Shown piece by piece: positions 1-8,524 of a stretch of DNA of 64,000 nt (the stretch's first letter is position 1; each line of letters starts with the position of its first letter). Under the pieces are notes generated by a model. That model ran no database searches and had not been told where the DNA came from. It saw nothing but the letters and a program-made list of their open reading frames with translations. The stretch spans positions 186,001 through 250,000 of the forward strand of contig NZ_FOOU01000004.1 of assembly GCF_900113275.1 (NCBI RefSeq). Direction: 5' to 3'. This stretch comes from Neptunomonas qingdaonensis (GTDB lineage: Bacteria > Pseudomonadota > Gammaproteobacteria > Pseudomonadales > Balneatricaceae). The translations under genes and the position numbers were made by a program.

Positions 1-915
1 CGCAATTTGTATACTTTTACCCGTAGATGCGAATTCAACACGCACCATATCCGCCTGCACCAGTGCGTCTGTCTCTTCCTGCGCAATCTCGGCCTGCTCT
101 ATGGCATCCTCTTTAACATCAACGGGAGTCGCCCCGAACGACTCTTCATGATAACGGCTCATATCGAAGCCATTGCTCTCCAGCAATGCCTTTATCGCTT
201 TCATGTAGGGTGTTGGGCCACAACAAAAAATTTCTCGCTGCATAAAATCCGGAGCGATCATGTTTAATTTTGCCTGATCCAGATAACCCCGATAACCACT
301 CCACGCCTGGCCACGTTCGACCTTTTCACAAATGACATGCAGCGTGAAATTTACAATTCTGGAAGCCATGTGCTCTAGCTCACGCTGAAACACAATATCT
401 TTAGCCGTGCGGGCGCTGTGCACAAATGCCATATCCACATCAGCGTTGGTATCGAAATACCAGCGTGCCATCGACATAACCGGTGTAATACCTACGCCGC
501 CCGAAAGAAACAGCACTTTATTTGCCGGAAAGTCGATGCAGTTAAACTGCCCAACCGGCCCATGCACCGCTAATTCATGCCCTTCCTCCAGATTGTCATG
601 TAACCAATTCGATACCAGTCCACCCGGCGCACGTTTAACGCTGATAGAAAAACTGTAAGGGACAGACGGTGCACTGGAAATCGTATAGGAACGCATCACC
701 TGGCGACCTTCGACTTCCAGTTCAAGCGTGACAAACTGCCCGGGCTTAAAAAAGAACATGACCGGCCGTTCTGCCATAAAACAGAATGTTCTTACATCCC
801 AGGTTTCATCGATCACCTTGACACAACGCACATTGTGACGACCATTCACCCATGTTTGTGTATTAACCGGTATGAATGCATCGGTATTCACCGCTACCGC
901 TGCTGGATTTACCAT
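1..915 (-). CDS. gbcB: Glycine betaine monooxygenase, reductase subunit GbcB (3' end cut off by window)
   Basis: The reverse strand is open from an ATG at 913-915 to the window edge (305 codons, no stop), so the C-terminus lies outside. The translation starts MVNPAAVAVNTDAF. It then shows an FAD-binding ferredoxin-reductase fold: RSYTISSAP is the FAD-binding RxYS/T motif, FLSGGVGITPVMSMAR is the nucleotide-binding segment, and FCCGPTPYM is the typical NAD-domain motif. The last visible residues (MVRVEFASTGKSIQ) are the start of a C-terminal plant-type [2Fe-2S] ferredoxin domain. GbcB passes electrons from NAD(P)H to the Rieske subunit GbcA, which removes one methyl of glycine betaine as formaldehyde. 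It is divergent from gbcA, as expected for a gbcAB pair. The call is confident; only the cluster-binding cysteines cannot be checked. Confidence 0.92.
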   Translation of the reverse strand, partial: MVNPAAVAVNTDAFIPVNTQTWVNGRHNVRCVKVIDETWDVRTFCFMAERPVMFFFKPGQFVTLELEVEGRQVMRSYTISSAPSVPYSFSISVKRAPGGLVSNWLHDNLEEGHELAVHGPVGQFNCIDFPANKVLFLSGGVGITPVMSMARWYFDTNADVDMAFVHSARTAKDIVFQRELEHMASRIVNFTLHVICEKVERGQAWSGYRGYLDQAKLNMIAPDFMQREIFCCGPTPYMKAIKALLESNGFDMSRYHEESFGATPVDVKEDAIEQAEIAQEETDALVQADMVRVEFASTGKSIQIA

Positions 916-990
916 CGCTTTTCTCACTATTATTCTTCGCATGAATGGAACTCGATCTGTGCATTCTCATGCTTCCTTCCAATACTCATT

Positions 991-1025
991 TAGCCAATAG
1001 CGACAAAAACTTGCTTATAGCGACA
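991..1025 (-). promoter_or_regulatory. Two direct-repeat half-sites facing gbcB
   Basis: Read on the minus strand, TGTCGCTATAAGCAA (1025 to 1011) and TGTCGCTATTGGCTA (1005 to 991) form a direct repeat with a 20-bp period, two helical turns. This is the spacing expected for an AraC-family dimer such as GbdR. The proximal copy ends 75 bp before the gbcB start codon. The repeat is seen in the sequence; assignment to GbdR is inference from the pathway context and from related copies upstream of gbcA, the 20608 BCCT gene, sdaA and glyA. Confidence 0.55.
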
Positions 1026-1050
1026 TATATCGTATTTCACTGCTGCCTGA

Positions 1051-1087
1051 GGTCGATTTATAGATGCTTTCATGTCGTAAATGGTCA
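1051..1087 (+). promoter_or_regulatory. Candidate operator facing gbcA
   Basis: TGTCGTAAATGGTCA at 1073-1087 reads toward gbcA and ends 123 bp before its start codon. Its first ten bases are identical to a site upstream of glyA. A weaker related half-site, GGTCGATTTATAG, begins at 1051, which is 22 bp upstream. Together with the gbcB-facing repeats, the 295-bp gbcB-gbcA intergenic region carries divergent paired sites. Binding by GbdR is inferred. Confidence 0.5.
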
Positions 1088-1210
1088 AACTACGCGTCCG
1101 CCAATATAAGACGATTAACACATCACCAATGCCGCTACGAATGGCAGGGATACTGTGCCAACCGGGCTAACAATTTACGCACACTCTGGTGCTATCGAGG
1201 ATAAGAACAA

Positions 1211-2485
1211 ATGAACCAGAACGATCTGCTTAATATCACCAGCGCCACTTACGCTGATGCACGGCAGGAAATGGAACAACTGCTGGAAGCGCGCGCGCCT
1301 AACTACTCACTTCCACAGCCGTTGTACAATGACCCACAGATGTTCCGCGTAGATATGGAGGAGGTTTTTCAAAAAGAGTGGCTGTTTGTAGGCATGAGCA
1401 GTGAAGTGCCTTCAAAAGGCGACTACATAACGCTAGAAATCGGCCAGAATCCGGTACTGATCGTGCGTGACGCAGAAGGTAACATCAACGCATTCCACAA
1501 TACCTGCCGCCACCGCGGTTCACGAATTTGTACCAAGGAGCGTGGCAAAGCCGCTAATCTGGTGTGCCCCTACCATACATGGACCTACGATCTGAAAGGC
1601 AACCTGCTCTTCGCCGGCTCAGATATGGGTGAAAGCTTTGACATGAAGCAGAACGGCTTGAAAAAAGCCCTGTGTAAAACGGCAGGCGGCTTCATTTTTA
1701 TCAGCCTTGCCGCACAAGCGCCTCAAGGCGATTTTGACGAGTTCCTCGCCACGCTGGATGAGTACATGGAACCGTACGATGTTGAAAACACCAAGTTAGC
1801 GGTGGAGTCCAACATGTATGAAAAAGCCAACTGGAAGCTCGTGATAGAAAACAACCGCGAATGCTACCATTGCGCCGCTAACCATCCGGAACTGCTCAAC
1901 AGCTTACTGGAATGGGATGACACCAACGATCCACGTGCACCGCAAGACTTCGTAGATCACTACAACACGCAAGCGGCAGAGTGGGATGCCGAAGGGATTC
2001 CGCATGAGCACCGCAGCTTCGGCCCCGGCAAACGTAACCGTATCGTCCGCATGCCGCTAAAAAAAGGCACCCAGGCCATGACAATGGATGGCTCTGAAGG
2101 CTCTAAAAAACTGCTTGGCCGCATCAAAAATCCTCAGCTCGGTTCCATGCGTATTCTGCACCTGCCAAACTCCTGGAATCACATGCAAAGCGACCACTTT
2201 GTTGTGTTTCGTGTGCTGCCCATCTCTGCCCAGGAGTCACTGGTAACGACAAAATGGTTTGTCCACAAAGATGCGGTCGAGGGGGTAGACTACGATGTTA
2301 AAAAACTACGCCATGTGTGGGATGCAACCAATGATCAGGACCGTGTACTTGGCGAAGAAAATCAACGCGGCATAAACTCCATCGGTTATCAGCCAGGCCC
2401 GTACTCAGAAACGTATGAGTTTGCTGTGATCAACTTTCTGGAATGGTACAGCGACACCGTAAGAAAAAATTTGCAGCATAGATAA
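1211..2485 (+). CDS. gbcA: Glycine betaine monooxygenase, Rieske oxygenase subunit GbcA
   Basis: A 424-residue Rieske non-heme iron oxygenase. The [2Fe-2S] Rieske motif is visible as CRHRG near residue 98 and CPYHTW near 118. The catalytic domain carries the mononuclear iron region NNRECYHCAANHPEL (residues about 214-228), with the bridging Asn and two His. GbcA with GbcB oxidatively demethylates glycine betaine to dimethylglycine, releasing formaldehyde. Residues 290-424 (SWNHMQSDHFVVFRVLPI onward) fit the C-terminal part of the choline/betaine Rieske group. The start follows an AGGA ribosome-binding site nine bases upstream. It is divergent from gbcB and downstream of a candidate operator. 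The choline monooxygenase-like subgroup is similar in sequence, but the gbcB neighbour and the dgc/sox genes in the same window support GbcA. Confidence 0.93.
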   Translation: MNQNDLLNITSATYADARQEMEQLLEARAPNYSLPQPLYNDPQMFRVDMEEVFQKEWLFVGMSSEVPSKGDYITLEIGQNPVLIVRDAEGNINAFHNTCRHRGSRICTKERGKAANLVCPYHTWTYDLKGNLLFAGSDMGESFDMKQNGLKKALCKTAGGFIFISLAAQAPQGDFDEFLATLDEYMEPYDVENTKLAVESNMYEKANWKLVIENNRECYHCAANHPELLNSLLEWDDTNDPRAPQDFVDHYNTQAAEWDAEGIPHEHRSFGPGKRNRIVRMPLKKGTQAMTMDGSEGSKKLLGRIKNPQLGSMRILHLPNSWNHMQSDHFVVFRVLPISAQESLVTTKWFVHKDAVEGVDYDVKKLRHVWDATNDQDRVLGEENQRGINSIGYQPGPYSETYEFAVINFLEWYSDTVRKNLQHR

Positions 2486-2504
2486 ACTGTTCTGATCTAT
2501 TAAA

Positions 2505-2532
2505 GTTGAAAACTAATCAGACAGTTTTCAAC
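2505..2532 (+). terminator. Hairpin just downstream of gbcA
   Basis: GTTGAAAACT (2505-2514) and AGTTTTCAAC (2523-2532) form a perfect 10-bp stem around the loop AATCAGAC, 19 bases after the gbcA stop codon. There is no clean U-run after it, so it may end transcription weakly or protect the mRNA 3' end. Confidence 0.5.
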
Positions 2533-2948
2533 TATAAGTGCGAAGCATAAAGTCTGTCAGGACCTTTAATTCCGTCGACGGTAGTTAAAGGTTCTGTTAA
2601 AGAGATAATCATTTCATTTAATAAGACAGTCCAAAAAAGGCGATTTGAGCTGCGTGCTCATTGAACCTAAGCAAGCCTTGATCAGGACCTTTATCGCTCA
2701 ATGACCCTTTTCGGATATTTGCCGCGTACGATTTCTTCTTTCCTAGCGGACATTAAATAGAAATTGGTGAGGCATTTCGATTGAAGATTTGTCGCAATCA
2801 TAGATTAAGTGTCAAATATCAGTGCTAGATTCAACCTGACAGCTGTCGACCCGAAGCGGTCTTTTTTGCCTAAGCTAGAAGGCAGATAAGGGGTAGATCA
2901 CAGCCCCTTTATGGTGCTGTGATTTGCAGGTTGAGGATAGTAAGTCGG
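2533..2948. other. Gene-free spacer with several small inverted and direct repeats
   Basis: No credible ORF is present. Seen here: an imperfect palindrome centred on CCGTCGACGG with flanking CCTTTAA/TTAAAGG (about 2562-2593); a 12-bp direct repeat TCAGGACCTTTA at 2557-2568 and 2682-2693; a small hairpin TGAGC/GCTCA at 2646-2660; GACCCGAAGCGGTC followed by six T near 2850; and an 8-bp inverted repeat ATCACAGC/GCTGTGAT at 2897-2904 and 2916-2923. The GACCCGAAG string recurs near 13320, which suggests an eroded dispersed repeat. Function is unknown. Confidence 0.4.
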
Positions 2949-3326
2949 TTACTGTGGAACGGCCGCATAAACAACAACTTCACATAGCATCTCTTCACGA
3001 GCAAGCCCCGCTACAATCATGGCAGCACGATTTGGGTACGGTGCTGTGAAGTATTCGGCATACACTTTATTAAAAATAGGTAGCTGTTCACGAGCCGTGA
3101 CATAAATTAATACCTGTGTGACATCATCCATCGTCAGTTTAGCGGCTTCAATGGTGTGTTTCAGGTTATCCATGGTTTGGCGAGCCTGAGCCTCGATTCC
3201 ACCGTCAACTACCTTGCCTTCTGTATTGATGGGGATCTGTGCAGTATAAAACTGATTGTTAGCAATAATGGCCCACTCTAGTGGTGCGGTTGAAGCAAAT
3301 AGGTCGGTTTTTACGGCTGTTTTCAT
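2949..3326 (-). CDS. RidA/YjgF/UK114 family imine deaminase-like protein
   Basis: A 125-residue protein of typical RidA length. Rid proteins hydrolyse reactive imine or enamine intermediates released by PLP enzymes and amine-oxidising flavoenzymes. The conserved C-terminal region is present: PYPNRAAMIVAGLAREEM carries the substrate-carboxylate-binding arginine, and CEVVVYAA carries the conserved glutamate. A GGTGA ribosome-binding site precedes the ATG. A strong terminator at 3384-3409 separates it from the BCCT gene upstream, so it is probably transcribed on its own. The context of amine catabolism suggests it clears imines made by the neighbouring pathways, but its substrate cannot be read from the sequence. 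Confidence 0.85.
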   Translation of the reverse strand: MKTAVKTDLFASTAPLEWAIIANNQFYTAQIPINTEGKVVDGGIEAQARQTMDNLKHTIEAAKLTMDDVTQVLIYVTAREQLPIFNKVYAEYFTAPYPNRAAMIVAGLAREEMLCEVVVYAAVPQ

Positions 3327-3383
3327 ATTGAGTCACCATGTTTGAATAGTGTGAAAGAGAAGTTATCAAGATCAAAAAAATGC

Positions 3384-3409
3384 AAAAGAGCCGCCGCTGG
3401 GCGGCTCTT
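3384..3409 (-). terminator. Rho-independent terminator of the BCCT gene
   Basis: GAGCCGCC (3388-3395), loop GCTG and GGCGGCTC (3400-3407) make an 8-bp GC-rich stem that extends by two A-T pairs. On the minus strand the stem is followed by TTTT, GCA and a further run of T. It lies 14 bases past the stop codon of the 3423-4985 gene. Confidence 0.88.
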
Positions 3410-3422
3410 GGATTTGGAGTTC

Positions 3423-4985
3423 TTACAATCCCTGCTCGTCAGCCATTTTTATAGCGATCTGCGGTGCAGTCCACAATGAAGGTAGCAATATCAGGGATAC
3501 CGGTACGGCCGTAACTACAATGAATGACTGTAGTGCTGAAATACCACCTGATCCTATGGATATGAGTAGCGCAGCAACGACACCCATCATGATGCCCCAG
3601 AAGACGCGAACAGAACCTTGCGGATGATCCGTTCCTGTCATTACCATGGAAACGGCATATGTCATGGAGTCTCCTGTTGTGGCAACGAAGATCGTTGTCA
3701 GAATCAGGAACAGCACAGATATAAAGAAACCCATTGGCAGTTGTTCAGTAATTGCCAGCAAGGCTGCTGGTAAATTGAAACCGGTGAAGGGTTCAGAAAT
3801 AACACCAGGGTTTGCTAGTTCAAATGCTAAACCGCTACCACCCACAATGGTGAACCAGAAGCACGTGATAACCGGTGCCACGATAGAGATCAGCAGAATC
3901 ATTTGACGGATAGTACGGCCACGGGAAATGCGTGCAACGAACATTGCCATCAGCGGGCCATAACCCAGGAACCAGCCCCAAAAGAACACGGTCCACCAAT
4001 CTAACCAGCCTGGGCTTGCTCGAAAGGTTGCCATTGGGATGAATTTATCTAGATAGATGCCAAAAGAGTGCAGATAGCTATCAATGATGAAGGCCGTTGG
4101 GCCAAAAAACAGGATAAATGCCATCAGAGCAACAGCGAGAATCACATTAGCTTTACTGAGTATTTGAATACCACGGGTTACACCACTGACGGCAGACAGT
4201 GTGTAGATGGCGATAAGCCCAAGTAGAATGATGATCTGAGTCGTATAGGTATCTGGTATGCCGAAAAGCTTTTCCAGTCCAAAGCTGACTTGCAGTCCAA
4301 GAAAACCGATGGGGCCGACGGTACCGGCTACGACGGCGATTACACAGCAAGAGTCGACGATTGCACCAAAAGCTCCTTTCATAACGCGATCACCAAATAC
4401 CGGGTACAGCAAGGTGCGGGGCTTTAGTGGCAGGCCTTTTTCATAATGCAGGTACATATAAACAATACCTGTCAAGCTGCCGAGAATAGCCCAGGCAAGA
4501 AAGCCCCAGTGCATAAAGCTTTGAGCCAGTGCATTGTAGGCGGCTTCTGTCGTGCCTGTTTCACCACCAAATAACGGTGGAGGGGAGGTGAAATGAGCCA
4601 TTGGCTCAGCGGCTGCCCAGAATACCCCACCACCGGCGAGTAGTGTGCACATGATGATGGAGATCCACTGGAATGTCGACATTTCAGGGGCTTTTAAGCC
4701 GCCAAGAACAACCGCACCGGTACGTCCAATAGTCAGGAAAATACCAATGATAAAGGTCAGTAGTAGTAATATCTGCCAAAAGGCACCGAAGTATTTTGTG
4801 GATGTGGCAAATGCACTGTTGACCCAGTTCGACATCATATCGATGTCATAGAGTGCTAATACTACAAACAGTACGAGTACACCGCCGCTGATAAGGAATA
4901 CAGGCATATCAACGCCCGATAGCCATGAGTTTTGGCTGGTTTTTGGCGAATTATTTGCCAAAGAAGCCTGAGTTGTATTACTCAT
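3423..4985 (-). CDS. Divergent BCCT-family transporter, substrate unknown
   Basis: A 520-residue polytopic membrane protein with about 12 hydrophobic segments and the BCCT signature region near residues 325-355 (WWTVFFWGWFLGYGPL, then MFVARISRGRT). The family imports quaternary ammonium osmolytes and relatives. Key positions differ from classical betaine carriers. The glycine-rich GMGIG stretch before FW is LLAGG here (residues about 115-119). The HPWAIY region reads LAWAIL. The WAWWISW aromatic box is WGWFLGY, losing two tryptophans. The pocket is therefore probably adapted to a different ligand. The protein lacks a long C-terminal osmosensor tail. An AGGAG ribosome-binding site precedes the start. 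It is the last gene of an ALDH-M19-BCCT run ending in a strong terminator, so a catabolic uptake role is likely. Confidence 0.88.
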   Translation of the reverse strand: MSNTTQASLANNSPKTSQNSWLSGVDMPVFLISGGVLVLFVVLALYDIDMMSNWVNSAFATSTKYFGAFWQILLLLTFIIGIFLTIGRTGAVVLGGLKAPEMSTFQWISIIMCTLLAGGGVFWAAAEPMAHFTSPPPLFGGETGTTEAAYNALAQSFMHWGFLAWAILGSLTGIVYMYLHYEKGLPLKPRTLLYPVFGDRVMKGAFGAIVDSCCVIAVVAGTVGPIGFLGLQVSFGLEKLFGIPDTYTTQIIILLGLIAIYTLSAVSGVTRGIQILSKANVILAVALMAFILFFGPTAFIIDSYLHSFGIYLDKFIPMATFRASPGWLDWWTVFFWGWFLGYGPLMAMFVARISRGRTIRQMILLISIVAPVITCFWFTIVGGSGLAFELANPGVISEPFTGFNLPAALLAITEQLPMGFFISVLFLILTTIFVATTGDSMTYAVSMVMTGTDHPQGSVRVFWGIMMGVVAALLISIGSGGISALQSFIVVTAVPVSLILLPSLWTAPQIAIKMADEQGL

Positions 4986-5066
4986 ATGAGTCTCCTGATG
5001 GATCTCTTATATTTATTGGTTTATCAGGTTATTGATTGATAAAAGGAGTTTGTGCTCTCTTTATTA

Positions 5067-6077
5067 TCAAAGGCCTACATTAATTGGCTTAAGTGCATCA
5101 TCCAGAAAATTCAGCCAGTTTCGCCCCATAACTTTGGCCACGTCTTCATGGCTAAAACCACGTGCTAACAGTCCATTGGTAATATTTGGGAAGTCTCTGC
5201 TGTCTTTGAACCAGGATAATGGTCGAGGCCAGTTGGCATTAGCCTTAGAGCCTTCGCCATAATCCATATCTTTTGACCAGCGGCCGTTTCGCATCCATTC
5301 CAAAATCGATAACGGTTGCTCCTGACAAAGATCAGTCCCAATACCGATATGGTCAATCCCCATGAGTTCTGCCGTGCTGGTTACCATGTCGCAAAACTCA
5401 TTGAGCGTGCAGTCTGGGCCATTTTTCAGGTGAAACGGGTACAAGCTGAAGCCCAATAAGCCACCCGATTCGCCAAGTGCTTTAAGTACCGTATCGGACT
5501 TATTGCGTTTGGCTTCATGGAAACTGGTTGGGTTTGCATGTGAGATCACAATCGGACGTTGTGAGATCTCAATAGCTTCCAATGTGCTACGTTCGGCGCT
5601 GTGACTCATATCGATAACCATACCGACACGATTCATCTCTTTGATCGCTTGGCGGCCAAAGCGCGTTACGCCGCTATCTTCGGCTTCATAGCAACCGCAG
5701 GCCAATAAGCTTTGGTTGTTATAAGTGAGCTGCATAATCATCAGGTTCAGCTCGCGCATTACCTCAATCATGCCAATATCATCTTCGATCGGAGAGCAGT
5801 TCTGCGCACCGAACATGATGCCTACTTTGCCCAGTTTTTTAGCGAGGAGGATATCTGCCGCGCTTTTGACCGGCATAATCAGGTCACTGTTCTGTTCGAA
5901 GTGGCGATTCCATTCAGCAATACGCAGCAGTGTTTCGCGAATTTGCTCATGGTAAACGATGGTGGCGTGCACCATCGTGACACCACCCTGGTGCAACTGT
6001 TCGAAGATTTTACGGCTCCAGTTTGAATACTGAAGACCGTCGATCACAATCAGATCGTTATGCAGTGCATTATTCAT
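5067..6077 (-). CDS. Peptidase M19 (renal dipeptidase-like) homologue lacking part of the metal site
   Basis: A 336-residue amidohydrolase-superfamily protein of the M19 group. The later metal/substrate motifs are present: VIDMSH, then IVISHANPTS, an RNKSD segment, and HIGIGTDL. The N-terminal HxD that normally follows IDG is replaced (VIDGLQYSNW, so L15 and Y17). The bridging glutamate of the usual EGG motif is a glutamine (MFGAQN). A canonical two-zinc dipeptidase site therefore seems impossible, and the true reaction is unknown. It starts 14 bp after the ALDH gene and precedes the BCCT gene by 81 bp, so all three are probably one operon. A paralogue with the same losses sits in the dgc operon at 29705. 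'Dipeptidase' should be read as a fold label only. Confidence 0.8.
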   Translation of the reverse strand: MNNALHNDLIVIDGLQYSNWSRKIFEQLHQGGVTMVHATIVYHEQIRETLLRIAEWNRHFEQNSDLIMPVKSAADILLAKKLGKVGIMFGAQNCSPIEDDIGMIEVMRELNLMIMQLTYNNQSLLACGCYEAEDSGVTRFGRQAIKEMNRVGMVIDMSHSAERSTLEAIEISQRPIVISHANPTSFHEAKRNKSDTVLKALGESGGLLGFSLYPFHLKNGPDCTLNEFCDMVTSTAELMGIDHIGIGTDLCQEQPLSILEWMRNGRWSKDMDYGEGSKANANWPRPLSWFKDSRDFPNITNGLLARGFSHEDVAKVMGRNWLNFLDDALKPINVGL

Positions 6078-6091
6078 GGATCTGCTCCTGG

Positions 6092-7537
6092 TTAGGCGCG
6101 GATGTAAGTTGTTTTTACAACGGTGTAAAATTCTTTCGCATAAGTACCCTGCTCACGCGGGCCAAAGCTTGAGTCTTTACGTCCACCGAATGGCACGTGG
6201 TAATCAGTACCTGCGGTTGGCAGGTTGACCATGACACAGCCCGTTTTTGCATTACGTTTGAAGTCAGTTGCGTATTTCAGAGATTCTGTACAGATCCCAC
6301 CGGTCAAGCCAAAGTTGGTATCGTTCAGCGTGGCTAATGCTTCGGCGTAATCTTTTACTTTGATGACACAAGCGATCGGTGCGAAAGCTTCTTCACGGTT
6401 GATCGTCATGGCATTAGTGGTGTTGGTGAACAGCGCCGGCTGCATGTAGTAGCCTTCAGTTTCTTCTGTCAGTACTTCACCGCCATAAACCAAGGTGCCG
6501 CCTTCGTTTTTAGCGATCTCTAGATAGCGCAAGTTCTGTTCCATCTGGCGAACATCGGCGACAGCACCAATATTGACACCGGCTTTAAGTGGGTGACCTA
6601 CCACCAGTTTTTTCATGCGTTCAATCACGGCTGCCACAAAACGATCATGGATACCTTCCGTCACGATTAAGCGTGAAGACGCTGTACACTTCTGACCTGT
6701 ACCACCGTAAGCACCACCGACAGCGCATTCAACGGCATTATCAAGATCGGCATCATCTAAAACGACCAGTGCGTTTTTGCTGCCCATCTCAAGTTGGCAT
6801 TTCACTAGGTTTGCCGCTGTCGCTGCTGCCACTTTACGGCCTGTTTCAAGAGAACCAGTGAAAGTGAGGGCGTTGATACCACGAGAGTTGATCATTACAT
6901 CGCCGACTTCTGCACCAGGGCCCATGACTAGGTTAAATGTACCTGCTGGCAATCCTTGGCGAGCGATGATTTCAGTTAACGCCCATGCGCTTGCCGGAAC
7001 CTGGTTAGCGGGTTTGAAAACAACCGCATTACCAAACGCTAAGGCTGGAGCAATTTTCCAGGCGCCGGTTGCTGTTGGGAAGTTCCATGGTGTGATAATG
7101 CCGACCACACCGACTGGCTCACGACGCGTTTCGATTTCAACACCCGGGCGTACCGAGTCAGCGGTCTCACCCATTTGACGGAGCACTTCGGCGGCATAGT
7201 AATGGAAAAACTGACCTGAACGGTACGTTTCGCCCACACCTTCTGCCAGCGTTTTTCCTTCTTCACGTGCGAGCAATTCGCCGAGTTCATCTTTACGTGC
7301 AATCAGTTCGTCGCCAATCGCCATCAGAACAGAATAACGTTGTTCTAAACCGCTCTTGGCCCATTCGGCCTGGCCAACAGCAGCGGCTGCAATAGCTGCT
7401 TCAGTCTGGGCTTTATCTGCTTGAGCATAGTGACCGATCAGATCGCTAATATCGGCAGGGCTGATGTTTGCCACGTTACCTTTATTACCTTCTACCCATT
7501 CACCTGCGATGTAATTTTTAAATACTGAATCAGACAT
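6092..7537 (-). CDS. NAD(P)+-dependent aldehyde dehydrogenase
   Basis: A 481-residue soluble ALDH-superfamily enzyme oxidising an aldehyde to a carboxylate. Visible hallmarks are the cofactor-binding TPWNFP and FKPANQVP stretches (about 145-175), the general-base glutamate in LEMGSKN (about 250) and the catalytic cysteine in GGTGQKCTASSR (about 285). The N-terminus (NYIAGEWVEG, then IGHYAQAD) resembles the alpha-ketoglutarate-semialdehyde dehydrogenase subgroup, but substrate cannot be assigned from this. It is the first gene of the operon and faces a LysR gene 93 bp away, a layout typical of an inducible catabolic unit. An amino- or betaine-aldehyde made from the BCCT substrate is a reasonable guess. 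Confidence 0.87.
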   Translation of the reverse strand: MSDSVFKNYIAGEWVEGNKGNVANISPADISDLIGHYAQADKAQTEAAIAAAAVGQAEWAKSGLEQRYSVLMAIGDELIARKDELGELLAREEGKTLAEGVGETYRSGQFFHYYAAEVLRQMGETADSVRPGVEIETRREPVGVVGIITPWNFPTATGAWKIAPALAFGNAVVFKPANQVPASAWALTEIIARQGLPAGTFNLVMGPGAEVGDVMINSRGINALTFTGSLETGRKVAAATAANLVKCQLEMGSKNALVVLDDADLDNAVECAVGGAYGGTGQKCTASSRLIVTEGIHDRFVAAVIERMKKLVVGHPLKAGVNIGAVADVRQMEQNLRYLEIAKNEGGTLVYGGEVLTEETEGYYMQPALFTNTTNAMTINREEAFAPIACVIKVKDYAEALATLNDTNFGLTGGICTESLKYATDFKRNAKTGCVMVNLPTAGTDYHVPFGGRKDSSFGPREQGTYAKEFYTVVKTTYIRA

Positions 7538-7630
7538 GTTGACCTCCGTTATGTAGTTGGAATGATCATAAAACTTGTGCTGTAATAATAAAAATTAATA
7601 AATAATATCTAACAATAAGGTTTTCTTATC

Positions 7631-8524
7631 ATGCTTCCAGAATTAAAAGTGGCGCAGTTACGACACTTCGTTTGGGTAGCCGAGCTAAAAGGGTTTCATG
7701 CCGCCGCAGAGAAAGCTCATCGGACTCAACCCGCTATTTCGCTATCTATCCGTGATCTTGAAAACAAGCTGGGTGAAGGGCTGTTTGAAAAGCGTAATGC
7801 CAAAACGGCTAAGACTGAATTAACCCCCTTTGGAAAATATTTCCTGCCTAAAGCAAAAGAGTTGATCGCCCATCATGACCGTGTTGCTGAGGATATGATG
7901 CTTTTGTCAGAGCATAAAGCAGGACACTTGCGGCTCGCTTCCGTGCCCTCGATTGCCAGTCGGGTGCTGCCCGATATCTTGTTGAAGTTTGTTGCAGATT
8001 TGCCCTCTCTACATGTCAGTTTCTTTGATGATAATTCTGATGCAGTATTGAAGATGGTAGAGAATCAACAAGTAGATTTTGGTATTTGTCATCTTTTTCA
8101 TGAAGAAGATCATAGTGACAAGGTGTTTACGCCTATCTGGGAAGACCGGATTGGTATGGTGTGCCCGAAAGATCACCCGTTGGCTGGAAAGGAAGGTGTC
8201 CACTGGAAAGAGCTGAGAAAGCACCGCCTGATTAGTAATGGCACCTCACGGTTATTGGGCGATACCGAGGCACGTCCATTGTTAGGACATTCTCAGTTTT
8301 ATGTCTCTAATATGATTTCATTAATCGCGATGCTGGAGGCAGGGTTTGGTATAACAACGCTGCCTTGGTACGCGTTTCCTCAGGAAAGTACCACATTACA
8401 ATTTATACCTTTGATAACGCCTGAAGTAACGCGGCGCATTGGCATTGTTAAATTGAGTAATAAATCTTTGACTCCTCCGGCCCAGGCGCTCGTTGATTTT
8501 ATCCTTGAGCAGAGTAAAAGTTGA
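7631..8524 (+). CDS. LysR-type transcriptional regulator
   Basis: 297 residues of normal LTTR length. The N-terminal winged helix-turn-helix is clear at about residues 8-65 (LRHFVWVAELKGFHAAAEKA, then TQPAISLSIRDLE and GEGLFEKR). The rest is a periplasmic-binding-like effector domain. It is divergent from the ALDH-M19-BCCT operon with a short AT-rich gap (7538-7630), so it most likely controls that operon. An AAGG ribosome-binding site lies upstream of the ATG. No clean T-N11-A palindrome could be singled out in the gap. The inducer is unknown and is probably the BCCT substrate or its aldehyde. Confidence 0.9.
   Translation: MLPELKVAQLRHFVWVAELKGFHAAAEKAHRTQPAISLSIRDLENKLGEGLFEKRNAKTAKTELTPFGKYFLPKAKELIAHHDRVAEDMMLLSEHKAGHLRLASVPSIASRVLPDILLKFVADLPSLHVSFFDDNSDAVLKMVENQQVDFGICHLFHEEDHSDKVFTPIWEDRIGMVCPKDHPLAGKEGVHWKELRKHRLISNGTSRLLGDTEARPLLGHSQFYVSNMISLIAMLEAGFGITTLPWYAFPQESTTLQFIPLITPEVTRRIGIVKLSNKSLTPPAQALVDFILEQSKS

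Noticed and set aside
7-267. Plus-strand 86-codon ORF at the left edge
   Set aside because: It overlaps gbcB, which is supported by clear reductase motifs on the other strand.
2845-2870. GACCCGAAGCGGTC followed by six T as a terminator for gbcA
   Set aside because: The stem is only four base pairs and lies more than 350 bp past the stop; the hairpin at 2505-2532 is a better candidate.
4153-4350. Antisense and shifted-frame ORFs inside the BCCT, dgc, sox and htpG genes
   Set aside because: They lie wholly within well-supported genes, have no ribosome-binding sites and their translations show no family pattern.
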